In this document: in pieces, positions 36,128-48,257 of the stretch
Layout: each line of letters begins with the position of its first letter
Position numbering within the stretch: the first letter of the stretch is position 1
From: Primulina eburnea
Taxonomy: Eukaryota; Streptophyta; Magnoliopsida; Lamiales; Gesneriaceae
DNA: 64,000 nucleotides
NCBI RefSeq assembly: GCF_022965805.1
Contig: NW_027331236.1
Coordinates: 377,321-441,320, forward strand
Reading direction: 5' to 3'
Position numbers and translations under genes: made by a program
The notes under the pieces: model-generated
Database searches by the model: none
Told to the model about the DNA's origin: nothing
The model's input: the letters and a program-made list of their open reading frames with translations, nothing else

Positions 36128-36585
36128 TAAAACTTACGTCCCAGCTTATAAGATCACCTCAAAAACACCTTATTTTCAAAAATAAGAAAAGGTATCAACC
36201 ATATTTGAAATAATTAAAAATAATTATTTAATAAAAACATTTTTCATTTTTCAGTCATCGGTCTCCGTTCTTCGATCGCAACTCGAATAATCCTCAAAAA
36301 TACATTTTAATGCATTTAAGTAGAAAAACTACTAAAAAATCATATAAACATATCACATAATCAATTTAACAATTAAAATCGATTAATCAACTATTTTCCA
36401 TATTCCCTATATATGCATGAAGTTGGATTATGTCGTCTTAATTTTGGTTACAAAAAATGTTTTTCTCGCAACGTGCAAATCAGTTTTGCGCAGCTTGCGT
36501 TGCACAATGCACGATTAAAAGCTGTTAGAAGTCATCGATATTGATAGTGCACAATGCACGCTGCAGAAAAGTCCATTGGCATGGC
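36128..36585 (-). mobile_element. Old LTR-like sequence (part 3)
   Basis: It begins TAAAACTTACGTCCCAGC, the reverse of a GGGACGTAAGTTTTA block like that of the two TGTAAGG-type solo LTRs. Toward its right end it gains words such as GCACAATGCACG. I infer it is the continuation of the old LTR interrupted at 27012. No coding sequence is present. Confidence 0.35.
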
Positions 36586-36590
36586 GCATT

Positions 36591-38325
36591 TGTGGGCCCC
36601 GGACGCTAATCATCTTTTAAATCGTCATTGGGACTAATCTAATCAATTATAATACACAGGGTCTAATTTTTTTTTAAAAATGCGGAAGGTAATGGAATCA
36701 AACTCCTATACATATCAGTATAAAAGTATAAATCTCAAACATCATACAATAATTTACATCTCAGGTTCAACACCTAACTATCAAGTGTTTAAAACCTATC
36801 TCTAGTCCAAGTCCGGAATCACCACTCTAATCTCGATCTGTCTTCACCTCTGTGACCCTGTACATGTCCCACCTGTTGTCATGCACACATACAAACAAGA
36901 CAACAGCCGGATAACTCCGGTGAGATATAAATATCCCAATATAAACAATGTATTAATGCAATCATATAAAACATATATAAAAGCATAAACAGTCAATCAA
37001 ACATGTATCCAATCTGACTACATGAACAAATACGAATCTGTATTTAAATCAATGACTGGTTATCTTTCTTATCTTATTTCTAATCTAGGGATCCCAGTCT
37101 AATTTAGACTTTGGTAGGCTGTCTCGAATGTCTACAATAGACGTCGATCTACATCTAAGCTCATCGATACACCGTAAGTCTAGAGTCTCAGCGGTTCTGA
37201 CAAAGACTCGGCGGTTCTGCCCTAGCTAGGCTGTTCTGCCCTAGACTCAACTCTGACTCTGCTCTAAGTCAATATATTAACATATCAATCTGATAATTTG
37301 CAAATATCAATGCAATAAAATAAAGTATGTGATTTAGGGAAACTCAAGTCAAACCTAACTCGAGTTGTGCAATCCCGAATCAACATTTATTTATACATTT
37401 CTTGTTGTCGATCTGATACAATCAAAGTCTTGATTCAAAGTCTGTCACTGTTCAATCTGGCAATGACAATATCAATATTCTGTATCAATATTCTAATCAA
37501 ATCACAACATCTCTGTTTTATCAAATTCTGACAGTACAATCTTGCGATACTGATAATACTATATCAGTCTGTGCCAATTCCAATAATTTACAATCAACCA
37601 CTGTACAAATCTGATATCAATTCTAGTCAATTTCATTCTGAAATTCATAACAATTCCATATTCAGTCCGTTTCTTAATCTGACTTCGATTCTACGCTGTC
37701 TAACATGTCAAGAACAACATATATGACGTGTATTCAATTCTAACAACATCATAATTCCAAAACATGTCAAAACGTAATAAAACTTACGTCCTGTAGTAGC
37801 CTGCGTTGATAGGAACACAGTACCGAAGTCAGATTTAAATTTGGACGGACGGATTGAAATATAAAGGCGTAAGGATTTTCGGAGGATTTCTCGTTCCTTC
37901 TCTTTTCTTTTTTTACTGAAGTCTGAATAGAACGTTCTATATATATATCAAATTGCATGTTAAGGCAACGTGTCTTCTTTTCTTGAACTTGGGTCGGCGC
38001 TCGAACGGGCAATCTTTACCGCCCGAGCGCGGCACTCTCTGTCCAGCAATTACAAATTGCACCCTTGGCGCTCGGGCGGTCAAAAACTACCGCCCGGGCG
38101 CCACATCTTCTGCCCGCGACATATATTTGATGAACACTGGCGCTCAGGCGGTCAAAAACTACCGCTCGGGCGCCAGACTCTCTGTCCCCAAGCTATGTAA
38201 TTCATATGCTTGGTTCGATTTTGTCTCGTAATGGCCCGGCTATAATCACATTAGTGAAAATCAATAATCTCAGATTAATATAATCAAAATCTCATATTAA
38301 CAGAATCAAGATCTTGGCCCTTACA
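36591..38325 (-). mobile_element. Solo LTR, gypsy-type (TGTAAGG family), minus orientation
   Basis: On the minus strand it starts TGTAAGGGCCAAG and ends GGGGCCCACA (1735 bp), with a perfect duplication GCATT at 36586-36590 and 38326-38330. It shares ends and the GGACGTAAGTTTTATTACG block with the solo LTR at 17138-19578. Its GC-rich block (37996-38174) is made of hairpin-forming units instead of the GCGCATATGCGC words seen there. Confidence 0.88.
37996..38174. repeat. GC-rich hairpin units in the minus-strand solo LTR
   Basis: Three inverted-repeat units lie at 37996-38030, 38067-38102 and 38139-38174, spaced about 71-72 bp. Each has arms like GGCGCTCGGGCGGT and ACCGCCCGGGCGCC around a short CAAAAACT-type loop. 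The first and third have a few changes in the arms. Confidence 0.88.
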
Positions 38326-38465
38326 GCATTGCACGTCGCGGATAATAGAATCAACATCGCGCACTGCATACCGTGGAAAATAGCATTGTCAGCTCGCACT
38401 GCACGCAGTATATAATAACATTGACGACACGCACTGCACGCCGCGGATAATATAATCGACAGTGT
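38326..38465. repeat. 35-bp minisatellite, four units
   Basis: Units start at 38326, 38361, 38396 and 38431. Each opens with GCACTGCACG or a variant and continues with a GGATAATA-like core. Related words (GCACAATGCACG) at about 36502 and 36549, left of the adjacent solo LTR, show that the LTR inserted within this repeat tract. Confidence 0.8.
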
Positions 38466-39135
38466 ACAGTTGCATGTAATTAAAGATTTATTGACAGAAC
38501 ATTTTTCACGCCGTGAAAAAGATAAAAACAACACACAATTAATATTTATCATGGGTAGTCTTGTATGATTCTAATGTAACAAAAGCTGCAACCAAATAAA
38601 TAGAGAAATTAAAATAAATATATAAACAAAAAATTCCAATTTCATTCATGAAACTGAAAAAATCAGATCTTTACAAGAAATTGATTGCAAGTTTAACATT
38701 AATCCACATGCCAAATTAAGAGAAACCACTTTTTTTACCAACACAAGGTTCCAAGTACATATAGATTCATTTACTATTGTTGTTGTTATTGCTATCTTCT
38801 GTTATATCTGATTAACATTGTTTCTTGAAAAAGCAAGCATATGTGTTCGATTGCTCCATTAGCTTGGTTTCCCAAGATTTTGCAGTGTACGTTGATGCGG
38901 GTCATTAATTTCACGTTATGAAAAGTTGACGTTTTTAGAGTTTATTTTAAAAAAAATTCCATTTTTATGAGTTATTTAATCTATTAGTTGAATTAATATA
39001 ATTAAAACTATAATAAATACTAAAAATATTTTTCACACTTATCTCGTACTAAACTCGCTTAAACTTGTGAAGTTTGAAACTTGCTCACGACGAAACCTTG
39101 TTTCATGCTTATTAGATCTTGCTTAAAATAGTTAA
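38466..39135. other. AT-rich non-coding sequence
   Basis: No gene or clear element boundary is seen. The first 100 bp may still belong to the minisatellite-bearing old repeat. Confidence 0.4.
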
Positions 39136-40170
39136 TGTTGGATTGCAGTAACACTACTAATTATGATTTTGATGATAAAAAATCTTGTTATTGTGTTGCT
39201 TATTTATTTCATTTATTAATCAATTGGTATATATGTCGAGTTAGAAGTTTTGAGAAACTAAAACTTAAATTTAATCAAATTAAAAATCTGAAGAGCTAAA
39301 ATGTTTTGATGATATTTCGTAGTTCGGTGATGCAAATAACCAACAACCAAAGCTGCTGAATTGAAAACAAAAATTTCTACGAGCTATATTTCTGATCTAT
39401 TAGGCTTATCGATTGTTATCTAGGCAATATTACGGTGGACCGAGATCAAGCTGAATATAGTTGAAGCAGGAATCAGCTTAACATAATCAGTTATGATATT
39501 TTGGCCAGCTAGAATAGCTTGGTTATCAAAATGAAATGATTCAACATGGATTACAAAAGCTAAGACGGTAACATCTTACATGCAGTTTTGTATTTCAACT
39601 TATCTATCCCAAAAAATCTCGAAATCGAGTGGTTTTTTATTCTATTAAAAGATAAGAGAAAGAGCCGTAACATTTATGTTTGTCACTTTGTCCAAAAGTC
39701 CCTGAATCAAGAAATCTAATATAGAATCCTAGCTGAAATTAAGCTTAGATGGACTCAACCAACCCAAATCAGTTGAGTTGAATCCAACAAAAGTAAAAAG
39801 CAGCAAGGCTCGAGAAAAGTAGTCAAGAAGGCGAATATGATAGTTTCAATGTCATATTTCGTGCAAAACTTTTCCAAATTGTCATATTCTTTTATTTAAC
39901 GTTAATATCATTTTTAGAGGCTATAAATACAATATCTTGAATATCAAACAAGATCTTATGATAGATATTTAAAGTATATGAGAATGAAAGCAAACGTGAG
40001 AAAAGAGTGCAAGGATACATTTGAGAAACATACGCTGAAATAAATTAAATCCTCACACATAGAATCACTCACACATATACATGAGAGTTGAGCTTCAAAT
40101 AATAGTTGAGTGATAGCTTTTACACAAAGACGTAGAATATTGCGTTTATAGTCTTTGCATAAAAGTGGCA
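39136..40170 (+). mobile_element. Truncated copia-like LTR related to the one at 1433-2838
   Basis: It starts TGTTGGATTGCAG, has TATAAATA at 39922-39929, CAGTTGAGTTGAATCC-type words before it, and near 40130 a GACGTAGAATATTGCG..GTCTTTGCATAAA stretch matching GACGTTAAACTTGTG..GTCTTTCTCACATAA of the copy at 1433. The rest of the LTR is missing. No duplication could be assigned. Confidence 0.6.
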
Positions 40171-40386
40171 TAGATTTTTTTTTTTTTAAGTACTTGTATT
40201 TTAAATAGAAAATTAAAGGATGCGCCTGTCCGTGACTGATACAAAAGAAAAAATTAGTAGCCAATAAAGGCATATCCAATTCAAAGAAAACACTAGTGAT
40301 TGTTTTATTTAATTTAATAATTTTTTTCGAACTATTTATTTGAAAAAAATAACTTCTTTAAATTGGGAAATAATTATTATGTTTAG
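40171..40386. other. AT-rich non-coding sequence
   Basis: It opens with a T-run and carries no recognised feature up to the solo LTR start. Confidence 0.4.
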
Positions 40387-40669
40387 TGTAATAGCCGAGC
40401 CCGGTGTACGGTACGGTTTAAGTTTTGTATGTTTATTTGGGTTATTTGATTAGATGTTTAGAGTTGTGATTATGGGCCATAGTATTGTTGGTTATTATTG
40501 TCTTGAGGTGTAGTTGTTGTTGGTTGTTCATTTCAGCGTTTCGGATCGATTTTGGTTGCATTGTTTTGTTTCTTGGCCGTGACCAGAGTGCACCCGCGCT
40601 CAGTGTAAGGACCGCACTCGCGGTCTTAATGGTTGGATTATTGGTGTTTTCCCGTAGCTTCACCGCACC

Positions 40670-42202
40670 TCACGCCCCGAAACTCGGGAATGACACCGGC
40701 GTCGCTAATCAATCACAAAATCGAAAAACGACAAGCCTCGTAGCACAGTATAAACCGAAACCAGTTTATTTCATAAAAATCGCAAAAAAACAATCACTGT
40801 TTTTACAACTGAATAATTTGAATAAATTTGCGGAAGCGTTTACAAATAAAATAAACCAACTAAAATCCTTAAATCTTGCAGCATAATTCGAATATAATAA
40901 TTTCACCAGCCCCAAAACTGGTCCGACTCTTCTTCCTCGACCTGTTCCTCTGATTTATCTTCAGTTTTATCTGGGGAGGTGTAAGGGGGGTGAGTATTTT
41001 TGGGAAATACTCAGCAAGTGGGGGCCGTTCGAGTACACAACAACATGCATATAACAATTCGAAATTTACACACACACACCATGCATAATCTGACTCATAT
41101 CACATTCGTATACTTGACCTGACACTGGGATTCCTCTACTTTCAATGGTTTACTGACGTCAGTCCCTAATTTTTATTCCTCTAAGGGGGCGAGGCCGAAT
41201 CGGTTATATCCCCACCGTATGAGGGCCATGTCATAGTTGGGATTCCCTCCCATATCCAGTCGGATCCTCACAGTGTCAACATAAACTCATGCAGAAATCA
41301 TAACCAGAAGGGGTAGAACAGAATTGTACTCGACCGAAATTTAATAAAAACCGAAAATACATGCACCAAAAATGCAACGATTTAAAACAAGCCCACTTAC
41401 CTTAAGCTTCTTGAAGAAAAACGTAAAACTCCGGTGGCTGGACTGCGGCAGCGCTTCGCCGTGCTCGAAAAATCCTAAGAAACTAGGTGTGTTTCTCGAA
41501 AATTGAGAGAGAGTTATGGTGTGAATTTTCGAGATCCATGCCCTCCTATTTATAGGGGTTGGCTGCTATCCTGATCGTGTACCAAATCGCGTTGATTCTG
41601 AATCAAATCTTCATCTAAAATCGTGATCAAATCTACCTTTATTCTTTATCCTAAATTTCGAAATTTATAATTATATCCAAGCTAATTTTCGAAATTAAGC
41701 CTTGCCCAGTCTGTGAAATTTTGACTTTTGTGTCTAATTCCTAATATTCGGTAGATTTTTGACTTCCTAAAATAATAAAAATTATATTTCTAAAATCCCA
41801 CAAATTTACTTACTTAAATCCGAAATTATTGGTATTTTTCCACAAATAATATTTGGATTATTTTTCCTAAAATCCTGGTAGCTGAACTTTTAAATTTTTT
41901 TCCAAGGCTGCATTTTATCGTGTAGACTTTTCCCTCTATCTACTATTTTCGAAAATCACTTAATATTCTCCCCTATTATTTTCGAAAATCCCTTGATGAA
42001 TCCTCAAGATTTTTGGTTCCAAGATTAAGTTATCTTCTAGCTTAAATCTTTATCCGGTAAAATTCTATCTATCTCAAATTCTGAAACAAATACACACGAT
42101 ATATTTAAATTCTTGAATTCCAAAAATCACAAATCCTGAAAATCTCGAAAATCTTGATACAAAATATTATCATGATAAAATAAAAAAATCCGAGATTTTA
42201 CA
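40670..42202 (-). repeat. Array LTR copy 1 (3' LTR by orientation)
   Basis: On plus it starts TCACGCCCCGAAACTC, lacking the first two bases TG seen in the other copies, and ends TTTTACA. A TATAAATA box (minus) is at 41547-41554. At the outer junction about nine bases, element end plus target duplication, appear lost. Confidence 0.9.
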
Positions 42203-43796
42203 TCCCTCCCTCCTTATGGGAAGTTTCGTCCTCGAAACTTGGGTTGGCTTGGTCTGAGAAAAGATACGGGTATTGATTCTTCATATTTTCTTCTAGCTCC
42301 CACGTGGCTTCTCTTTCAGTGTGGTTGGACCATTGCACCTTGACGTATGGAATGACTCGTCGCCTTAGTACTTGGTCCTTGGAATCTACAATTCTGATGG
42401 GAACTTCTTCGTACTTCAGCTCTTCTCCCAAGTTACTTTCGATTACGAGTGGCTCTACTTCCAACACGTGGCTTGGATCTGAGATGTATTTTCGTAGTTG
42501 GGATACATGGAAGACGTTATGAATTCTGGACATGTTTGGCGGCAGAGCGAGTCTGTATGCCAGTGTGCCCACTTTTTCCAAAATTTCAAAGGGTCCTACA
42601 TAGCGAGGGTTTAGCTTCCCAGCTTTACTGAATCGGACAACCCCCTTCATAGGCGACACTTTTACATATGCCTTCTCGCCAACATTGAACTCTACTGGCC
42701 TTCTTTTCAGATCTGCCCAACTCTTTTGTCGATCTTGAGCTGCCTTGAGTTTCTCTCGGACTACTGTAACCTTGTCAATGGTTATCTGTACAAGCTCAGG
42801 TCCCACTATGGCTTTCTCTCCCACTTCATCCCAATATAGGGGTGATCGACATTTCCTTCCATACAGAGCTTCATATGGAGCCATCCCAATACTGCTGTGA
42901 TAGCTGTTATTATAGGCAAACTCGATCAATGGCAGGTGAGTGCTCCAATGGTTACTGAATTCTAGGGCGCACGCTCGCAGCATGTCTTCCAAGGTTTGAA
43001 TTGTTCTCTCAGTTTGTCCATCGGTTTGAGGGTGATAGGCCGTACTAAGAGTGACTTTCGTTCCCATGGCCCCTTGGAAGCTCTTCCAAAAACGCGAGAC
43101 GAACCTCGGGTCTCTATCAGACAGGATGCTCACTGGCACCCCATGTAGTCTCACAATGTTGTCCATATACATCGAAGCCAACTTCTCGAGATTGTAATTC
43201 ATACGAACGGGTAGAAAGTGTGCAGTCTTTGTGAGTCTGTCTACGATCACCCATATACCGTCGTGGCCTTGCCTGGACTTCGGCAATCCCACCACAAACT
43301 CCATGGAAATATGCTCCCATTTCCACTCGGGAATTTCCAGGGGTTGCAGTAATCCTCCAGGTCGCTGGTGTTCTGCTTTGACCTGCTGGCATGTCTGACA
43401 TCTGGAGACGAATTCAGCTACATCTCCTTTCATGCCGTTCCACCAGAAGCTATTCTTGAGGTCCCGGTACATTTTCGTACTGCCTGGATGGACTGAGAAC
43501 TTCGACTTATGTGCCTCTGCCATTATCTCCTGACGAAGGTTGTCACTGTCGGGCACACACAGTCTTCCCTTCATCCATAGGGTTCCTTTGTCATCAATCC
43601 GATGATCTTGAGACTTTCCTTCTTTGACTTGATCTTTTAGTTTGGTCAGTGCTGGGTCTTGATCTTGGTTTAATTTGACGATTTCTCGCAGACACGGCTG
43701 GGCTGAGAGGGAAGCTGGAGTCATTTTTCCTGGGCCCTTCCGACTTAGCGCATCAGCCACTTTGTTTGCTTTACCAGGATGGTAGCTTATAGTCAA
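42198..43796 (-). pseudogene. Pol C-terminal frame of array unit 1 (end of RNase H, integrase, chromodomain-like)
   Basis: This 532-codon frame is open but headless. It holds [16 protein letters not shown], the integrase finger with [13 protein letters not shown] and CQTCQQVK, the catalytic D, D and E in MEFVVGLPKS (relatives have MDF, so the first Asp is Glu here), SDRDPRF and QTLEDM, and a chromodomain-like [17 protein letters not shown]. It is cut from the upstream RNase H by a TGA at about 43822 (relatives have Trp). The frame reads through the purine tract and stops at TAA made by the LTR start. It cannot be expressed as a normal polyprotein. Confidence 0.88.
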
Positions 43797-45060
43797 GTCG
43801 TAGTCTTTCAGTAGTTCGATTCATCGCCTTTGCCTCATGTTCAGTTCTTTTTGGGTGAACAAGTACTTGAGGCTTTGGTGATCCGTGAAAATTTCACACT
43901 TGGCGCCATAGAGGTAGTGTCTCCAAATTTTTTTAAGGCGAAGACAATTGCTGCTAACTCAAGATCATGCGTAGGGTAGTTCTTTTCGTGCGATTTCAAC
44001 TGCCTTGACGCACACGCAATCACTCTTCCCTCTTGCATGAGTACGCATCCCAGACCTTCCTTAGATGCGTCACTGTAGATGGTGAATCCCTTATCTTCAG
44101 TAGGTAAGATTAGCACTGGCGTGGATGCGAGCTTTTCTTTTAACGTCTGAAAACTTTTCTCGCAACCTTCGTCCCAGACGAACTTGGTATTCTTCTGAGT
44201 GAATTTAGTCAGTGGTATGTCGATTGAGGAAAACCTTCGACAAACTTTCTGTAATAACCTGCCAGTCCAAGAAAGCTCCTGATGTCTGTGGCGTTCTGTA
44301 GCCGAAACTCACTACTATTGAACTGGAATAAAATTTCCTCTCCATTGACCTATGAAAAGTGAGATATTATTTCTTTGGTCTTCTTCACTTGGTAAGAAAA
44401 TGAAGATCTCCTCAGTGAACAACGCTAAAAAAATTGTCAAGTAATGGCTTGAACCCTTTTTTCCGAAGGCTGTTTTGGAAAAATCTTCAGCCCTGATCTT
44501 CAATTGGTAGTAGTCTTTTCTCAGGCCGAGTTTGGAAAAGTTGTAACTTCTTTAAGTTGATCGAAAAAACTCGTCTATCATTGGAAGAAGATATTTATTC
44601 TCGATTGTGATCTTATTGAGTTCTCTATAATCTATACACGATCTCATACTTATATCTTCCTTATTCACAAACAGTACTGGAGTTCCTTATGGAGACGTAC
44701 TCGGTTGGAATTGCTTCTTTTCTAGCAATTCTTCGAGTTGTTCTTTTGGCTCTTGGAGTTCAGTTGGCATCATTCGGTATGGTGCTATTGAAATTGGTGC
44801 AGCACAGAGAACCACATTGATTTGAAATCAACCTCGTGGTCTGAGAATATCTTGAGAATTCTTCCAGAAAAACGTTCTGGAATTCTCGCATCATTAGGGT
44901 ATCTTCCAGCTTGAGCTCAATTTCTTCCTGCACTTCGTTCACCATTTCTAGGTAACTTCTTTGCCTGATTTTTTTATGGCTTTCCAAGTCTCGGAAGCAG
45001 AAAAAATGTATTTCTGTCTCTTGGCATTGCCATGATACCTGATTTTTTTCTTGGTTCACG
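43797..45060 (-). pseudogene. Degraded protease/RT/RNase H of array unit 1
   Basis: Recognisable fragments are RNase H (44116-43841: [21 protein letters not shown], then a frameshift at a T-run), a short RT remnant (44503-44315: KIRAEDFSKTAFG, then SEEDQRNN with the intervening RT core missing), and the protease-RT linker (45059-44760: ELKLEDTLMMREFQNVF). The RT Asp-Asp motif is not present. The same breaks occur in unit 2. Confidence 0.8.
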
Positions 45061-46708
45061 GTTTGGATTTTGAAATTCTTACTCCGGCAATCTGCTATTG
45101 CACTGCTCTTAGATTACCAAACCATCCATACGATGACATTGAAATCTACCAAAGTACTTGGAATCAAGTCGGCACGGAATATATGCGAATAAATGATGAT
45201 TTTATTTTATCTTGAAATTATCACAATTATTATCTCAAAACTTAAAACCCATATAAAATCTTGGAACTTAACTCAATATCAATCTATACTCTATTGATTT
45301 AAATCCCAAAAATTATAACTCAATCGTCATAAAATCTTATTCAACCTCGAACAAATGAAATAAATCCTCAATTAATTCTTGTTCTAAATCTTACTTGCAC
45401 TAAACCTTACTTTCCTCGAGACCATTAGCTTAGAGAGCTCTACCACAACTATTTCTACTGAATGTCTTTCTCCTTTAATTATTCTTAGTACCGTAACAAA
45501 ATTCAAAGCTTATTATACTGTCTTTTTCCTCAATACCAAACAATATCTCGTAAATTATTTTACATAAGGTCGTAATCTACTGGTTATCCCAAAGTAATAT
45601 AAATTACTAAACCTTAAGATATTGTCTCCCAATTCATTTAAACAAGATAACCCAAAATCATGCATATTTAAAGTTAACGCTTAGCATTCTTAAGACCCCA
45701 ACTTAACGTTTACACATTTAACTATTGCCCAAAATCAACTTCCATCTTGGAATATACAAAACTTATTATAACTCTTATATCAGATTTTCACATACTAGTT
45801 TTTTTTTTCTTCATCCCATAAATAATTTATTGTCCCAAATCAAATATCTCACCTTACGTCAGCAACTTAAATCAAATTATCTCAGATAAGTACAATCCCA
45901 ACAATATAGGTCAATACTAATAGTTTCCTTAATAAAATTCCATAAAAATCCGATAAGCACTACAAGAAACGCGTTGAACGAGATTTTTTCGAGATATTTA
46001 CCAAAAATAGAAGTCTAGGGATTAACATATGGATTGAAAGATTACGTCGAGAGGGTTCCAGAACAATTGACAGAACCGAATTCGGAGTTTCCTACGAAAA
46101 AAATCGAAGAAAACATGCTGGCGGGTTGACTTGTTGACTCGGCCGAGTTGACTCGCCGGGTTGACTCGCTGGAGTACGGTCGGAGTAAAGGCACATGTCG
46201 GCGACAGGGTAAGGGTCACGGAACCGGTGATGGCACGGCCAGAATCGGTCTGGAAGTTACCTAATTTCGCCGGAGAAATCGCGCAACTCGCTAACTAAAC
46301 TCGAATTTGGGTGTTTACGATCGGTTGATCAGGTTCCAAAATTGATTGGAGCTAAACGTTACCCATGGATTGCGTATTGTTTGGGTAAAATTAATTTAAA
46401 ATCGGAGTAGGATTGGTAGGGTAATTGGACGAACTTATTTTCGGAATTTTAGGGTTTATGCCCAAATTCTTAGATCTGAAATTACGGCTTCCCCCGAATA
46501 AAATATCTGAAATTGGTTGAGGGCTTTTGTTCGTTTCGTCGAGACGATTCCAGAAAAGGTCGCCGATCGAAAAACAACTACCGGACACAGCCGGAATCGG
46601 CGAAAAACGCGGCGGCGCGCTAAGGCTCTGTTTGGCAGAAAATTTCCGAAAAATTTTCGAATTTTTTTTTGAAACTCGATTTTTCCCACTCGGATTATGA
46701 ACCTGGCG
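45061..46708 (-). other. Non-coding internal region of array unit 1, gag missing
   Basis: Where gag should lie between primer site and protease, I see 1.6 kb of AT-rich sequence without gag motifs. Near 46130-46175 there are repeated GTTGACTCG words. This stretch is clearly diverged from its counterpart in unit 2, while pol and most of the LTR are nearly identical. Confidence 0.6.
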
Positions 46709-46720
46709 GCTCTGATACCA
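46709..46720 (-). other. Primer binding site, array unit 1
   Basis: GCTCTGATACCA on plus is the reverse complement of TGGTATCAGAGC, six bases from the LTR at 46727, as expected for the 5' end of a minus-strand element. Confidence 0.92.
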
Positions 46721-46726
46721 CTTAAA

Positions 46727-48257
46727 TGTCACGCCCCGAAACTCGGGATTGACACCGGCGTCGCTAATCAATCACAAAATCGAAAAAACGACAAGCCTCG
46801 TAGCACAGTATAAACCGAAACCAGTTTATTTCATAAAAATCGCAAAAAAACAATCACTGTCTTTACAACTGAATAATTGAATAAATTGCGGAAGCGTTTA
46901 CAAATAAAATAAACCAACTAAAATCATTAAATCTTGCAGCATAATTCGAATATAATAATTTCACCAGCCCCAAAACTGGTCCGACTCTTCTTCCTCGACC
47001 TGTTCCTCTGATTTATCTTCAGTTTTATCTGGGAGGTGTAAGGGGGGTGAGTATTTTTGGGAAATACTCAGCAAGTGGGGGCCGTTCGAGTACACAACAA
47101 CATGCATATAACAATTCGAAATTACACACACACACCATGCATAATTTGACTCATATCACATTCGTATACTTGACCTGACACTGGGATTCCTCTACTTTCA
47201 ATGGTTTACTGACGTCAGTCCCTAATTTTTATTCCTCTAAGGGGGCGAGGCCGAATCGGTTATATCCCCACCGTATGAGGGTCATGTCATAGTTGGGATT
47301 CCCTCCCATATCCAGTCGGATCCTCACAGTGTCAACATAAACTCATGCAGAAATCATAACCAGAAGGGGTAGAACAGAATTGTACTCGACCGAAATTTAA
47401 TAAAAACCGAAAATACATGCACCAAAAATGCAACGATTTAAAACAAGCCCACTTACCTTAAGCTTCTTGAAGAAAAACGTAAAACTCCGGTGGCTGGACT
47501 GCGGCAGCGCTTCGCCGTGCTCGAAAAATCCTAAGAAACTAGGTGTGTTTCTCGAAAATTGAGAGAGAGTTATGGTGTGAATTTTCGAGATCCATGCCCT
47601 CCTATTTATAGGGGTTGGCTGCTATCCTGATCGTGTACCAAATCGCGTTGATTCTGAATCAAATCTTCATCTAAAATCGTGATCAAATCTACCTTTATTC
47701 TTTATCCTAAATTTCGAAATTTATAATTATTTCCAAGCTAATTTTCGAAATTAAGCCTTGCCCAGTCTGTGAAATTTCGACTTTTGTGTCTAATTCCCAA
47801 TATTCGGTATATTTTTGACTTCCTAAAATATTAAAAATTATATTTCTAAAATCCCACAAATTTGCTTACTTAAATCCGAAATTATTGGTATTTTTCCACA
47901 AATAATATTTGGATTATTTTTCCTAAAATCCTGGTAGCTGAACTTTTAAATTTTTTTCCAAGGCTGCATTTTATCGTGTAGACTTTTCCCTCTATCTACT
48001 ATTTTCGAAATCACTTACTATTCTCCCCTATTATTTTCGAAAATCCCTTGATAAATCCTCAAGATTTTTGGTTCCAAGATTAAGTTATCTTCTAGCTTAA
48101 ATCTTTATCCGGTAAAATTCTATCTATCTCAAATTCTGAAACAAATACACACGATATATTTAAATTCTTGAATTCCAAAAATCACAATCCTGAAAATCTC
48201 GAAAATCTTGATACAAAATATTATCATGATAAAATAAAAAAAATCCGGGATTTTACA
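46727..48257 (-). repeat. Array LTR copy 2 (middle, mosaic)
   Basis: It runs TGTCACGCCCC to TTTTACA on plus. Its first 900 bp closely match copy 1 and differ from copy 3. Its last 600 bp share copy 3's variants (for example TTTCGAAATCACTTACTATT) against copy 1. It serves as 5' LTR for unit 1 and 3' LTR for unit 2. Confidence 0.9.

Noticed and set aside
46022..46771. Minus-strand frames of 65-126 aa read as a possible gag
   Set aside because: They lie in the leader beside the primer site, lack a zinc knuckle or capsid-like motifs, and are not conserved in frame in unit 2.
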